Virus record (IMG/VR): IMGVR_UViG_3300042922_000850
Span: 1 to 64,000 of that record
DNA from: a virus
Direction: 5' to 3' (one strand)
DNA length: 64,000 nucleotides
Shown: positions 42,922 through 50,400 of the stretch, piece after piece
How the letters are laid out: every line of letters starts with the position of its first letter
Numbering within the stretch: the stretch's first letter is position 1
Position numbers and translations under genes: made by a program
Notes under the pieces: generated by a model
What the model was told of the DNA's origin: nothing
Seen by the model: the letters and a program-made list of their open reading frames with translations, nothing else
Database searches by the model: none

Positions 42922-43254
42922 ATGGCACACGCAATTTTATCAAAGAACGAAAGATATTCAGTAGATATTACGGTAGAGAACGTAGGAAGAATCGAGGATG
43001 GAAAATATAAAGAGGATGACAATCAGAATAGTGTTATCAAATATAAAAAAGAATATGAGAAAGACGATATATTAAAAATGGCAAAAGATTTAAAAAACAG
43101 TGAATTACACGGGGAATTAATAGTGTATGAAATATCAAGAGCTTACAGCATTGTAGACGAAGTTTACAAAAATAAAGATACAAAACAAGAAGAACATTAT
43201 AAAGCATTAAGATTGGTACCAAGCTATGAAAAGATAGATAAGTATAAATTTTAA
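42922..43254 (+). CDS. Unknown single-gene-island protein, 110 residues
   Basis: Start at ATG 42922 (MAHAILSKNERYSVDITVEN) behind AAAAGGAG. The protein is charged and alpha/beta, with KEYEKDDILKMAKDLKNS in the middle and a C-terminal beta segment (HYKALRLVPSYEKI). It is flanked by the promoter motif and a terminator and lies inside the minus-strand late region, the layout of a moron gene. Codons are A-rich. No family recognised. Confidence 0.65.
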   Translation: MAHAILSKNERYSVDITVENVGRIEDGKYKEDDNQNSVIKYKKEYEKDDILKMAKDLKNSELHGELIVYEISRAYSIVDEVYKNKDTKQEEHYKALRLVPSYEKIDKYKF

Positions 43255-43286
43255 AAAATCAGGGGCATTTGCCCCTGATTTTTTTT
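43254..43286. terminator. Terminator between convergent genes
   Basis: AAAATCAGGGGC, short loop, GCCCCTGATTTTTTTT. It closes the 42922-43254 gene and may also serve the minus-strand gene ending at 43293. Confidence 0.9.
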
Positions 43287-43292
43287 CGCCTA

Positions 43293-44411
43293 TTAATGTT
43301 CCCTTTTCTTTTCAAAATTATACTGCGGATAAAAATCACCCTCTTGCGACTTGAGTTTACCTTTGGATTTATCTTCATGTGCTCTGTAACCTAGATATGC
43401 TCCTCCGCCAATAGCGCCATAAGAACCTACAGTCTTTGCAATTTCTTTACCATAGTTTAATTTCGCCTCACCGAGCATACTGTCCGTAACATTTTTTAAG
43501 CTATCGTTTGGCTTATCAAAAGCTGCTAACACATGGTTGATACTTTTTGAATGAGACTTAGCGCCATTTAAAATGCCTTTTGCGTTTTTTATATTTTTTC
43601 CAGTGAGAACATCACCAACGCCCTTTAATATACTTTGATTTGAAGCTATTCTCTCAAATCCATAAGAGATAATTTCATCAGCAATTTTATCTTCTTCAGA
43701 TTGAAAAGCGGCAATTTTCTCAAAAACTTCGTCAACAATTTCAGTGGCTTGCTTAAAATCTGTGTTACTTATTTTATTCTTCTTTGATTTTATAATGGTC
43801 TCGGGGGTCTGAGTAAGCTGCACGAAATCACCAACATCACCAACAGCTTTTAATGCTCCTCCTGCAGCTAATCCTCCGCCAATGACCTTTACTGCTTTCT
43901 TCTTATCGCCCCAACTGGTTTTCCCAATAACCTTGGGTACATTCTTAACGATATCAACCATGCTGTCAGCGAGCTTACCTTTATTCTTTAGCATCATGCC
44001 AAAATAGAGTGCACTCGGTATACCTTTTACAGCACTAAGCTTCGCATAATCCTTAACACTTGGGTTGCTCCCGAGCTCTTTGTTATGAAGCTTCTGCATC
44101 CTAACATTAGGGACTACTATATCTGATGCCACACCGCTAAGTGCGTAAACCGGAAGAGCATAATTTAACACTGCTTTTCTTAGCGTTCGATTTTTTTGCA
44201 AAGAATCCATAGCTTTCCACGACTGACCAGATAACCCCTTTTTCAGGCCATAGCCAAGCGCCAGAGCAGTACTACCTTTTACGACCGGACTGATTATAAA
44301 GCTATCTTTTGTTGTTGAAAGAACCCTGTCTTTAACTACGTCTTTGGCGGTATTAATGAACTGATCCTTTTTTGTTCCTATATTATTATTTCCTGCTTGA
44401 TTAACAGACAT
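43293..44411 (-). CDS. Virion-associated glycine-zipper protein, 372 residues
   Basis: ATG at 44411 behind AAAGGGG. Hydrophobic glycine-rich segments occur at about 165-185 (AVKVIGGGLAAGGALKAVG) and 325-345 (TVGSYGAIGGGAYLGYRA). The centre has the motif cluster VDEVFEKIAAFQSEEDKIAD and YGFERIASNQ, close to VLDEVFEKSASIQ in the 516-residue protein. The profile fits an internal head protein that is cut by the maturation protease and may insert into the host membrane at ejection. Family unknown. Confidence 0.6.
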   Translation of the reverse strand: MSVNQAGNNNIGTKKDQFINTAKDVVKDRVLSTTKDSFIISPVVKGSTALALGYGLKKGLSGQSWKAMDSLQKNRTLRKAVLNYALPVYALSGVASDIVVPNVRMQKLHNKELGSNPSVKDYAKLSAVKGIPSALYFGMMLKNKGKLADSMVDIVKNVPKVIGKTSWGDKKKAVKVIGGGLAAGGALKAVGDVGDFVQLTQTPETIIKSKKNKISNTDFKQATEIVDEVFEKIAAFQSEEDKIADEIISYGFERIASNQSILKGVGDVLTGKNIKNAKGILNGAKSHSKSINHVLAAFDKPNDSLKNVTDSMLGEAKLNYGKEIAKTVGSYGAIGGGAYLGYRAHEDKSKGKLKSQEGDFYPQYNFEKKREH

Positions 44412-44446
44412 ACAAAAACCCCTTTCACACAGATATCGTTAAGTTA

Positions 44447-44476
44447 ATAATATCACAGAAGGGGCCTTGTTTCCAA
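44447..44476 (-). promoter_or_regulatory. Possible SigA-type promoter
   Basis: TTGGAA, 18-base spacer, TATTAT on the minus strand, 36 bases before the gene starting at 44411. Confidence 0.45.
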
Positions 44477-44482
44477 TAAATT

Positions 44483-44887
44483 TTAATGCCTAAGTCCATT
44501 TGCCGAAGATTTATAGAGTTTTGCAATAACCTTAGAGTTGTAATCTTCGGTTTGATAATCTTGACCAAGATAGATCTGGCGATCTTCTCGAAGAGAGACA
44601 TCATGAATAATTACGTATTTTTGGATATCCTGTTTTGTGCCGTCTACGGTAACAAGATTTTTTATATCTGCTCCGTACGCAACAAGTATTCCTTTATGTA
44701 ATAAAAATTCTTTTTCCTCATCATTTTCTTTATAAATAATATAAGCTGCTACCAAATCTCCGTATTCGGCGGATTCAAACATTGCGTCATGGTGTTCAAA
44801 GAAAACATAGTTATTTAGATAGCTAGAGATTTCCTTTATTTCGGATAAAGCACTTCGTAATTGTGTTAGTATTTTATCAAAAAACAT
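44483..44887 (-). CDS. Unknown protein, 134 residues
   Basis: ATG at 44887 behind AGGAGGG. An N-terminal helix (FFDKILTQLRSALSEIKEIS) is followed by a beta-rich body with LLHKGILVAYGADIKNLVTV. No family recognised. It is the second gene of a short leftward pair that starts at the divergent promoter region at 45236-45345. Confidence 0.6.
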   Translation of the reverse strand: MFFDKILTQLRSALSEIKEISSYLNNYVFFEHHDAMFESAEYGDLVAAYIIYKENDEEKEFLLHKGILVAYGADIKNLVTVDGTKQDIQKYVIIHDVSLREDRQIYLGQDYQTEDYNSKVIAKLYKSSANGLRH

Positions 44888-44902
44888 AATTAAACCCTCC
44901 TG

Positions 44903-45235
44903 TTATGAATTATATTTTTTTTGAAGATTAGTTTGAGTATCTACAAGTACATGGTTGTCGTGATAGTGAATACACGTGGTCCATTCACTTATCTCTGGAC
45001 TGCTCTCTTTATTAACGATATGAACTTTCTCGTTTTCTGCTACATTAAGCAATCTTATTCCCGATCCTCCTATAGATGCTAAGAAAAAGAGTTCGTCACA
45101 TTCGTCTGCCAGGGGCAACAAACTAACTAAATGCCTTACTGCATCCACACGATATTTACAACCCATCGATAACTGGAAATTATCTAATCTTTCAATCTGG
45201 TCATCATCTAATTCAATTATAAATTTTTGGCTCAT
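44903..45235 (-). CDS. Putative ribbon-helix-helix-like regulator, 110 residues
   Basis: Start at ATG 45235 (MSQKFIIELDDDQIERLDNF). The first 45 residues (a beta strand FIIELDD, a helix QIERLDNFQLSM, then a helix YRVDAVRHLVSLLP) look like a ribbon-helix-helix DNA-binding domain. The rest is beta-rich. Its leader and start region are an inverted copy of those of the divergent gene at 45346. It could regulate the shared promoter region. The DNA-binding assignment is tentative. Confidence 0.5.
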   Translation of the reverse strand: MSQKFIIELDDDQIERLDNFQLSMGCKYRVDAVRHLVSLLPLADECDELFFLASIGGSGIRLLNVAENEKVHIVNKESSPEISEWTTCIHYHDNHVLVDTQTNLQKKYNS

Positions 45236-45345
45236 ACAATACACCCCTTTCTAGTATATACTATAACCCAATATATATATAAAATCAAGTGTTGAATTAT
45301 ATAGAGTATACGTGTATAATATATATCAAGAAGGGAGTGTATTGT
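45236..45345. promoter_or_regulatory. Divergent promoter region with inverted leader copies
   Basis: Plus strand: TTGAAT (45292-45297), 17 bases, TATAAT (45315-45320). Minus strand: TTGATT (45288-45283), 17 bases, TATAGT (45265-45260). The two genes share an identical 19-base segment, GTGTATTGTATGAGCCAAA, spanning leader and first codons, in inverted orientation. Confidence 0.75.
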
Positions 45346-45651
45346 ATGAGCCAAACAAAAACTTATTTTATTGCCAGAATGATGCAAGAGATATTAGCTT
45401 ATCACGGAGAAGACGTATCAGCATATCCGGTGGGTCAGATAGAGAAAGATATTTCTCTAATGCAGACGATAGAAAAAGTTACCGCGGAGGAATTCTATAA
45501 CGCAAAGAAAATGACAACCAGTATAAATTTCGATAAACTTCCGATATCCAGACGAGCGCAGATAGGTCTTGAGGTCCGCACATATTTGAGAGCGAGGGAC
45601 TTATATGAAGAAATTTCTCATTCTTTGCTTGATGAAACGGGGGCGGAGTAA
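45346..45651 (+). CDS. Unknown small protein, 101 residues
   Basis: Start at ATG 45346 (MSQTKTYFIARMMQEILAYH), eight bases after AAGGGAG. It is helical, with KDISLMQTIEKVTAEEFYNA and SRRAQIGLEVRTYLRARDLY. It shares only the first residues (MSQ) with its divergent neighbour. It overlaps the next gene by one base (TAATG), so the two are coupled. No family recognised. Confidence 0.65.
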   Translation: MSQTKTYFIARMMQEILAYHGEDVSAYPVGQIEKDISLMQTIEKVTAEEFYNAKKMTTSINFDKLPISRRAQIGLEVRTYLRARDLYEEISHSLLDETGAE

Positions 45652-46274
45652 TGCAGAATGAACAGCACACATTTGATTTTGATCATCTATCATCGGTAAT
45701 AGAAGAGAGATTATCGAAATTTAAGAATTCCGAGGAAAACTTTTTCATCTGTGATAGATTGCATGATAACAGTAGCTTCCTGTGTATTTACAAAGATTCA
45801 ATGTTCCACTATACGGACGGAGTACTACTTTCCGAAAGAGTGTATCTTGAAAAAGCAGTAAAATATGAAGACCAGGAAATCATAAAGTACACGAATGAAA
45901 ACAAAGCACTCTATGATGAGTTCCTGCACTTTACCGAAGAAGCTTCGAAAAATGAAAATATAGCTCAGGAAGAAGTTGCTCAAAAATTAAAAGAATATAC
46001 AGATAGGTTCGAGACAGAATCCTTGCCAAAAGAAAAAATAAAGTTACCATACATCCAACTACAAGATTCTGGTAAAAAAATATTGCTGACTAAAATTAAT
46101 GATATTTCAGGAGAGGCTCTCCAAGCAATGTCTAAGGTTATGGCCGAGCATATTATCTCATTTTACAGAACGATGTTTTTTGCCACGGAAAATGATTATG
46201 GTGTTATGTTAAGAAGCGTTGAGTCTAATGATTTTATTGATATTGTTGCTGTTATAATAAAAGAGGAGAGTTGA
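45651..46274 (+). CDS. Unknown protein, 207 residues
   Basis: ATG at 45651 in a TAATG overlap with the preceding gene. Acidic alpha/beta protein with a long helical middle (EEASKNENIAQEEVAQKLKE). The last codons form part of a strong terminator. No family recognised. Confidence 0.65.
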   Translation: MQNEQHTFDFDHLSSVIEERLSKFKNSEENFFICDRLHDNSSFLCIYKDSMFHYTDGVLLSERVYLEKAVKYEDQEIIKYTNENKALYDEFLHFTEEASKNENIAQEEVAQKLKEYTDRFETESLPKEKIKLPYIQLQDSGKKILLTKINDISGEALQAMSKVMAEHIISFYRTMFFATENDYGVMLRSVESNDFIDIVAVIIKEES

Positions 46275-46293
46275 TTAACTCTCCTCTTTTATT
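46256..46293. terminator. Bidirectional terminator between convergent genes
   Basis: AATAAAAGAGGAGAGTT, loop GATT, and the full complement. It overlaps the stop of the plus-strand gene (46274) and ends three bases before the stop of the minus-strand gene (46296). Confidence 0.9.
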
Positions 46294-46295
46294 AT

Positions 46296-47564
46296 CTATT
46301 CTACTTCAGAGCTATCATCATGCATAATGATATTTGTTCCGAGTTCCTCGATGCCATCAATTTCATCCGGATTAATCATCGGATTGAGAATTCCTGCGTC
46401 TATGTCAGCGAGTTCACTATTTGCTCTCTTAATTTGTTCATCTGCAATATCTTCAATACGTCTTTTATATAATTCCATAATAACACTCTGGGAGTGTGTG
46501 TCACTAACTCCACCTTTTGCCGGGTCTACAGATTTAATCATTTCTACTTTATCATGAGCAAAAGCCATCATCTTTGCTGTTTTAACAAGAGGGTCAACAA
46601 CATCTCTGTCTTTATAACCATCTAGCTGAACAAAGCGGGTATATCCCCTTACAACGATATCAGAGAACATAGAAAGGAAATCATTTCGGTCTTCTGTTGC
46701 AGATCTGAACGCAAACTCCGAGTACATTGCGTTCAGAGTTTTAATATTATCGACAAGTTCATCAATGCGTGTTTGGCTTTGCTTTTTAATTAATAGCCGC
46801 TCTCCGAGATCCATGTCAGAATAATCGTCCAGAATATCAATATCTTTTAAAAGCTGTTCGAGAGAAACTTTTTCAGATTCTAGCGATTGAATTCTTTCTT
46901 CCACGGATTGAGTCTTGATATTGAAGAACGATTTCTTATAGCAAGCAATGTCATATCTGTTAATTTTTGTATCGAGTTTGGTCTTGAAATATTCTGCAAT
47001 TCTCATATCTGGAACGTTTTCTAAAATCATCTTATCGATTAAATATCGTTTTGGATGGAGCAGAATTTTATCAACCACTTTAAATGTGGTTGAGGAATCA
47101 AGAATTCTTTCTCCGTTTTCGTCCACAGGCAACCGCGTTGCATTGCCGTGATATTTATAAATTTCGTTAAGCCATAACTCTCCGACTTCAATATACTGAA
47201 TAAATTTACAGAATTTCACCTGCATATCTAAGTCGTTATCGATATGTAGTCGGTAATTTAAAATGTCTTTTGAGAAGTCTCCTCTGGAATTGCTTTCTCT
47301 AAGGAGTTTGTTTTTATAGTCGCTATATAATGGACTTACTCCGAACGCTTTTGTAATTGGATCAATAAGACACAGATAATAAGCGGCAAGATTTGGTTCA
47401 TGAGGTGCGGACAACCCCAACCGGTATAACTCTTTCTTGATCACAGTGGGAGAGTACCGTTTTGTTAATAAATATCTTATATATCTAACATGAGGCTTCG
47501 ATTCTATCGTCTTGATTGTACTTTTAAATTTAGGGTCAATTAAATCATAGTTTACCTCAAACAT
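46296..47564 (-). CDS. Unknown protein, 422 residues
   Basis: Start at ATG 47564 (MFEVNYDLIDPKFKSTIKTI), eight bases after GGAAGGAG; a GTG at 47573 overlaps the ribosome site. The N-terminal 80 residues include a helix-turn-helix-like stretch (RYLLTKRYSPTVIKKELYRLG). A coiled coil follows (VEERIQSLESEKVSLEQLLK), and the C-terminus is acidic. It has its own promoter and terminator among packaging and cargo genes. A small terminase or connector role could be tested, but no family is recognised. Confidence 0.6.
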   Translation of the reverse strand: MFEVNYDLIDPKFKSTIKTIESKPHVRYIRYLLTKRYSPTVIKKELYRLGLSAPHEPNLAAYYLCLIDPITKAFGVSPLYSDYKNKLLRESNSRGDFSKDILNYRLHIDNDLDMQVKFCKFIQYIEVGELWLNEIYKYHGNATRLPVDENGERILDSSTTFKVVDKILLHPKRYLIDKMILENVPDMRIAEYFKTKLDTKINRYDIACYKKSFFNIKTQSVEERIQSLESEKVSLEQLLKDIDILDDYSDMDLGERLLIKKQSQTRIDELVDNIKTLNAMYSEFAFRSATEDRNDFLSMFSDIVVRGYTRFVQLDGYKDRDVVDPLVKTAKMMAFAHDKVEMIKSVDPAKGGVSDTHSQSVIMELYKRRIEDIADEQIKRANSELADIDAGILNPMINPDEIDGIEELGTNIIMHDDSSEVE

Positions 47565-47591
47565 AATTATCACTCCTTCCTTACAGACTTA

Positions 47592-47620
47592 ATTATAATG
47601 GAATTGCGAAAATAAGTAAA
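47592..47620 (-). promoter_or_regulatory. SigA-type promoter
   Basis: TTTACT, 17-base spacer, TATAAT on the minus strand, 28 bases before the start at 47564. Confidence 0.65.
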
Positions 47621-47626
47621 TAAATT

Positions 47627-47655
47627 AAAAACAGGCGTTATTTCTGCCTGTTTTT
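47627..47655 (-). terminator. Hairpin over the end of the 48-residue gene
   Basis: AAAAACAGGC and GCCTGTTTTT pair around the TAA stop at 47638-47640. It separates the cargo operon from the next promoter. Confidence 0.75.
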
Positions 47656-47784
47656 AATTGCTTCAGCATAGATTGCTTTCTCGTGCTTTTTTACTTTCTT
47701 TTCATTCTCTTTAATCCACATAAATGTCCCTGGGATTTTCTTCATCTTTTCAAGTTCTGCAGGAGAATATTTTAGAGACAGCAT
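47638..47784 (-). CDS. Small basic protein, 48 residues
   Basis: Short frame ATG 47784 to TAA 47638: MLSLKYSPAELEKMKKIPGT, then a lysine-rich helix ending KHEKAIYAEAIKNRQK. The ribosome site is weak (AGGGT). IYAEA echoes the IYKEA virion motif. It is the last gene of the operon that starts at 49145. Confidence 0.5.
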   Translation of the reverse strand: MLSLKYSPAELEKMKKIPGTFMWIKENEKKVKKHEKAIYAEAIKNRQK

Positions 47785-47795
47785 AATTAATTACC

Positions 47796-48590
47796 CTATG
47801 CTTCTATTGTCTCAGAAGCACCCTTTAATATTTTTGCTTTCTCGGCGCTTCTGATACCTTCATAAGCATCACGCGGGCCCTGATTTTTCATTTTACTTAA
47901 ATAGATCTTTCTGGTCTCGTCGTCCGTGTATTTCTCTGTGCCAAAATCACTATTTACTAATTTATATTGGTCATCGAGTTTTTTATTAGCAACTAATGTA
48001 CCGGGGATAAGTCCTATTATGGCACCGTTTTTTACAGCTGTCGGCATATGACCGCCTCTCAGTCCTCCTATGGTTGCTCCGACAAGCGCTCCGGCTCCAG
48101 CGCCCACAGCCATGCCGCTAGCATCTTTAAGTCGTTTTTTCATCGGATAGTTTTCCTTCAAATATTCATCGTACTCTTTGGTTGTCGCTTTGCGATTTTT
48201 CCTAAGTTCTTTTCTCTGCTCAAAACTTAACATAGCTTCTTTTTCAAGACTGGATAGGTTCTGTTCGAATCCTCCAAGAATATTCAGAGCCATTTTCTCA
48301 ACATACTCTTCCGCTGGCATTTCTTCTTCTGCCATCTTTGTGATCTCGTTGGTTAAAACTTCAGCAATTGCTTGACTAAAAAGATAGCCATCGTTAGCAA
48401 CTTTTACAAAAACAGCGTCCGCAAAGTCGCTAGAATACTCAGGATCGGTCTTAACAGAACTGCAGATATTTGCACTGTACTCTGCCACTTTCTCCATGCT
48501 GATATTTGAGGAAAATCCAGAATTAATTTCTTCCTCGGCTTTCTTCTCAAATATTTTATCTAATAGTTCCGATGCTTTTACTTCAATCAT
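47796..48590 (-). CDS. KxA-motif glycine-zipper protein, 264 residues
   Basis: ATG at 48590 behind GAAGGGAG. The first 120 residues carry six motif copies (LDKIFEKKAEE, SMEKVAEYS, VFVKVAND, EITKMAEEE, EYVEKMALN, SLEKEAMLS), after which a mature domain starts with SFEQRKELRKNRK. It then has a glycine zipper (GMAVGAGAGALVGATIGGLRGG and IIGLIPGTLVA, about 160-205). This looks like a cleaved N-terminal packaging region followed by a membrane-active ejection protein. Family not recognised. Confidence 0.6.
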   Translation of the reverse strand: MIEVKASELLDKIFEKKAEEEINSGFSSNISMEKVAEYSANICSSVKTDPEYSSDFADAVFVKVANDGYLFSQAIAEVLTNEITKMAEEEMPAEEYVEKMALNILGGFEQNLSSLEKEAMLSFEQRKELRKNRKATTKEYDEYLKENYPMKKRLKDASGMAVGAGAGALVGATIGGLRGGHMPTAVKNGAIIGLIPGTLVANKKLDDQYKLVNSDFGTEKYTDDETRKIYLSKMKNQGPRDAYEGIRSAEKAKILKGASETIEA

Positions 48591-48620
48591 TGATAATTAC
48601 TCCCTTCATTATTTGATAAA

Positions 48621-49145
48621 TTATGCGATATCAACAACATCGCCCAATTTATAGCTACGTGATACTTTGCTGCGCAGAGTACTATTCGGGTTTAAAACAT
48701 CACCTTTCACTCTCACTGGTTGAATTTTCTTAGGGGATAAGCCTGCCACAGTATTTGTTACACCTTTGTCTGCAATGCCTATGTTCGTAACCGGCCCGGT
48801 TATTTGTTTTGGTGGTTGTGCAATAACAGAGGATACATCTTTTGTAACATTCGATGCGGGCACCTTCGCTTTAATTGAGCTCCCTATCATGCCACCAACT
48901 AAAGCACCTTGCAACGCACCACTAAGTTTATTACTTTTTAAATTGCCATTTTCATCAGTTGACGGTTTTGCGGTTAAAGCCCCTCCGACTGCACCTAACC
49001 CAGCTCCGGTCAAAGCCTTTTTTGTGACTGACTTCGCAGCAAAACTTTTAACTGCATTCGCAAGAACAGCTCCGGCGACAGCAATCTTTTCTGTTTCCTC
49101 TGCCATTTTATAAATACAATCTTCGTAATACGCTATTTTATCCAT
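48621..49145 (-). CDS. DKIAYYED-tagged glycine-zipper protein, 174 residues
   Basis: ATG at 49145 behind AAAGGAG. It starts with MDKIAYYEDCIYKMAEETEK, the longest form of the recurring virion motif. Two glycine-alanine segments follow (ALTGAGLGAVGGALTA and LSGALQGALVGGMIGSS, about 44-90), and then a valine/proline-rich tail. The tag and zipper suggest a small capsid-packaged membrane protein. No family recognised. Confidence 0.65.
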   Translation of the reverse strand: MDKIAYYEDCIYKMAEETEKIAVAGAVLANAVKSFAAKSVTKKALTGAGLGAVGGALTAKPSTDENGNLKSNKLSGALQGALVGGMIGSSIKAKVPASNVTKDVSSVIAQPPKQITGPVTNIGIADKGVTNTVAGLSPKKIQPVRVKGDVLNPNSTLRSKVSRSYKLGDVVDIA

Positions 49146-49224
49146 ATAAATCTCCTTTCCTATAAACCTATGCTATAACCATTATACTAGATGATTCTTT
49201 AAACATAAAGGATAATCTCGGACA

Positions 49225-49268
49225 AAAATAGTGCAGACGTGATTTTAAAATCACGTCTGCACTATTTT
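49225..49268. repeat. Perfect 44-bp palindrome in a divergent intergenic region
   Basis: AAAATAGTGCAGACGTGATT followed by TT and the exact complement, centre 49246/49247. No annotated gene ends here: the minus-strand gene starts at 49145 and the plus-strand gene at 49545. It could be a terminator for an unseen short transcript, or a large operator. Confidence 0.85.
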
Positions 49269-49357
49269 AAGGGAGAATATAAAATACGATGCAATCTTTG
49301 TTTTGTGGAAAGCAAAGACAAAGATTAACCCATATGTCAGTAATAGTTATTATATTA

Positions 49358-49412
49358 TATACCAATAAATAGAAAAAATACCATTTTTGTACTTTTTCTA
49401 TTTATTGGTATA
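49358..49412. repeat. 20-bp inverted repeat abutting the promoter motif
   Basis: TATACCAATAAATAGAAAAA (49358-49377) and its complement (49393-49412). The right arm runs into the GTATAAG element of the sigma factor gene. Confidence 0.85.
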
Positions 49413-49423
49413 AGAAATAAAAG
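49408..49423 (+). promoter_or_regulatory. GTATAAG-type promoter motif for the sigma gene
   Basis: GTATAAGAAATAAAAG, 122 bases before the sigma factor start. If the sigma factor recognises this element it would regulate itself. Confidence 0.65.
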
Positions 49424-49447
49424 GATATGATAAAAATTATATCGTGT

Positions 49448-49482
49448 AAATAACTAAAGAGGACAATGCTCCCTTGGTTATT
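49448..49482 (+). terminator. Leader hairpin of the sigma gene
   Basis: AAATAACTAAAGAGG pairs imperfectly with CCCTTGGTTATTT, followed by a T-rich stretch (TTATTT). It lies between the promoter motif and the sigma start and shares AACTAAAGAGGAC with the hairpin at 38262. A transcription attenuator is plausible. Confidence 0.5.
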
Positions 49483-49544
49483 TTATTTAAGTGTTGTGGA
49501 AATACAAAAATAAAACTATCCGAGCATGGGAAGGGGAAATAGCA

Positions 49545-50150
49545 ATGAGCGAAAAGGCAGATAGAAACAGGGATCTTATCATAAGGGCAAAGGAGGGTGA
49601 CGCGAAGGCACTGAATGAACTCTTCAGAATTAACGAAGGATTTAGCAGAAGCGTAGCAAAAAGATACTTAAACACTGGGATAGAATTTGAAGAACTGGTT
49701 AGCATGTGTAAATTAGGGATGGTAAAAGCCTACAATTCTTTTGATCTGGAGAAAAATATTTCATTTATAACTTATGCGTCACCCTGTATGATGAACGAAA
49801 TTAGAATGGTTCTTAGACAAAAATCAACTCATACCGTAGACGCATTATCCGTTTCCATAGAGGCAGAAATAGATACGAATTTAGACGGGCACCCCATAAG
49901 TTATAGCGATGTTTTAGCTGACGACAGGATTGAAAGTAACGTTTGTGATTTATGTGTTCAGAGACAAGAGATTTTAGATATGAAAAAAATTATAGCCGAA
50001 TTGCCAGAAAAGGAACGCCTAATTATTACGAACATATGGTTTTACGGTAAAAAACAGAGAGAGGTATCAAATATTTTAGGGATATCTCAACCGCAAATTT
50101 GCAGACTGGAAAAGAAGGCTCTTCAAAAAATAAAAAGAAAATTAGAATAA
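49545..50150 (+). CDS. Sigma-70 family factor, SigE/SigK-like
   Basis: A 201-residue RNA polymerase sigma factor; start ATG 49545 (MSEKADRNRDLIIRAKEGD) behind AAGGGG. Region 2 is RSVAKRYLNTGIEFEELVSM then VKAYNSFDLEKNISFITYAS, with MMNEIRMVLRQ. Region 4 is LPEKERLIITNIWFYGKKQREVSNILGISQPQICRLEKKA. The stretch between (VSIEAEIDTNLDGHPISYSD, then VLADD) resembles the region 3 linker of the sporulation mother-cell factors SigE and SigK. It may direct the host polymerase, or the phage's own core, to phage promoters. It is the only sigma gene in the window. Confidence 0.88.
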   Translation: MSEKADRNRDLIIRAKEGDAKALNELFRINEGFSRSVAKRYLNTGIEFEELVSMCKLGMVKAYNSFDLEKNISFITYASPCMMNEIRMVLRQKSTHTVDALSVSIEAEIDTNLDGHPISYSDVLADDRIESNVCDLCVQRQEILDMKKIIAELPEKERLIITNIWFYGKKQREVSNILGISQPQICRLEKKALQKIKRKLE

Positions 50151-50190
50151 TATAATTGTACTTAATACATTTATAGCTCATACTTTTATC

Positions 50191-50206
50191 GTATAAGAAA
50201 GAAAAG
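50191..50206 (+). promoter_or_regulatory. GTATAAG-type promoter motif
   Basis: GTATAAGAAAGAAAAG, 13 bases before the ATG at 50219; its end overlaps the AAAAGGAG ribosome site. The transcript leader would be extremely short. Confidence 0.6.
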
Positions 50207-50218
50207 GAGACGATTGAT

Positions 50219-50368
50219 ATGAAGGAAGAGAAGCAAACAAACATAGGGTATAAAAAAATCCTGGCAGAGAGAGGATTAGAACAAAATTCAAAGAACATTA
50301 TGAAAGTCATGGTGGAGAGAGCGATGGGGATACACAAATTTATAAAGAAAAATAAAACAGATAAATAA
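50219..50368 (+). CDS. Small basic protein, 49 residues
   Basis: ATG at 50219 behind AAAAGGAG. The sequence begins MKEEKQTNIGYKKILAERGL and ends KFIKKNKTDK; it is helical and lysine-rich. It has its own promoter motif and a strong terminator. Too short for a family call; small basic phage proteins often bind host RNA polymerase or nucleic acid. Confidence 0.6.
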   Translation: MKEEKQTNIGYKKILAERGLEQNSKNIMKVMVERAMGIHKFIKKNKTDK

Positions 50369-50400
50369 AACACAGGGGCATATGCCCCTGTGTTTTATTT
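50363..50400. terminator. Bidirectional terminator
   Basis: Perfect 38-bp palindrome: AAATAAAACACAGGGGCAT and complement. It serves the 49-residue gene (plus) and the 287-residue gene (minus), overlapping both stop regions. Confidence 0.9.

Noticed and set aside
46296-47564. Small terminase subunit
   Set aside because: The N-terminal helix-turn-helix-like stretch fits, but length (422 residues) and the rest of the sequence do not support the call, so it is listed as unknown.
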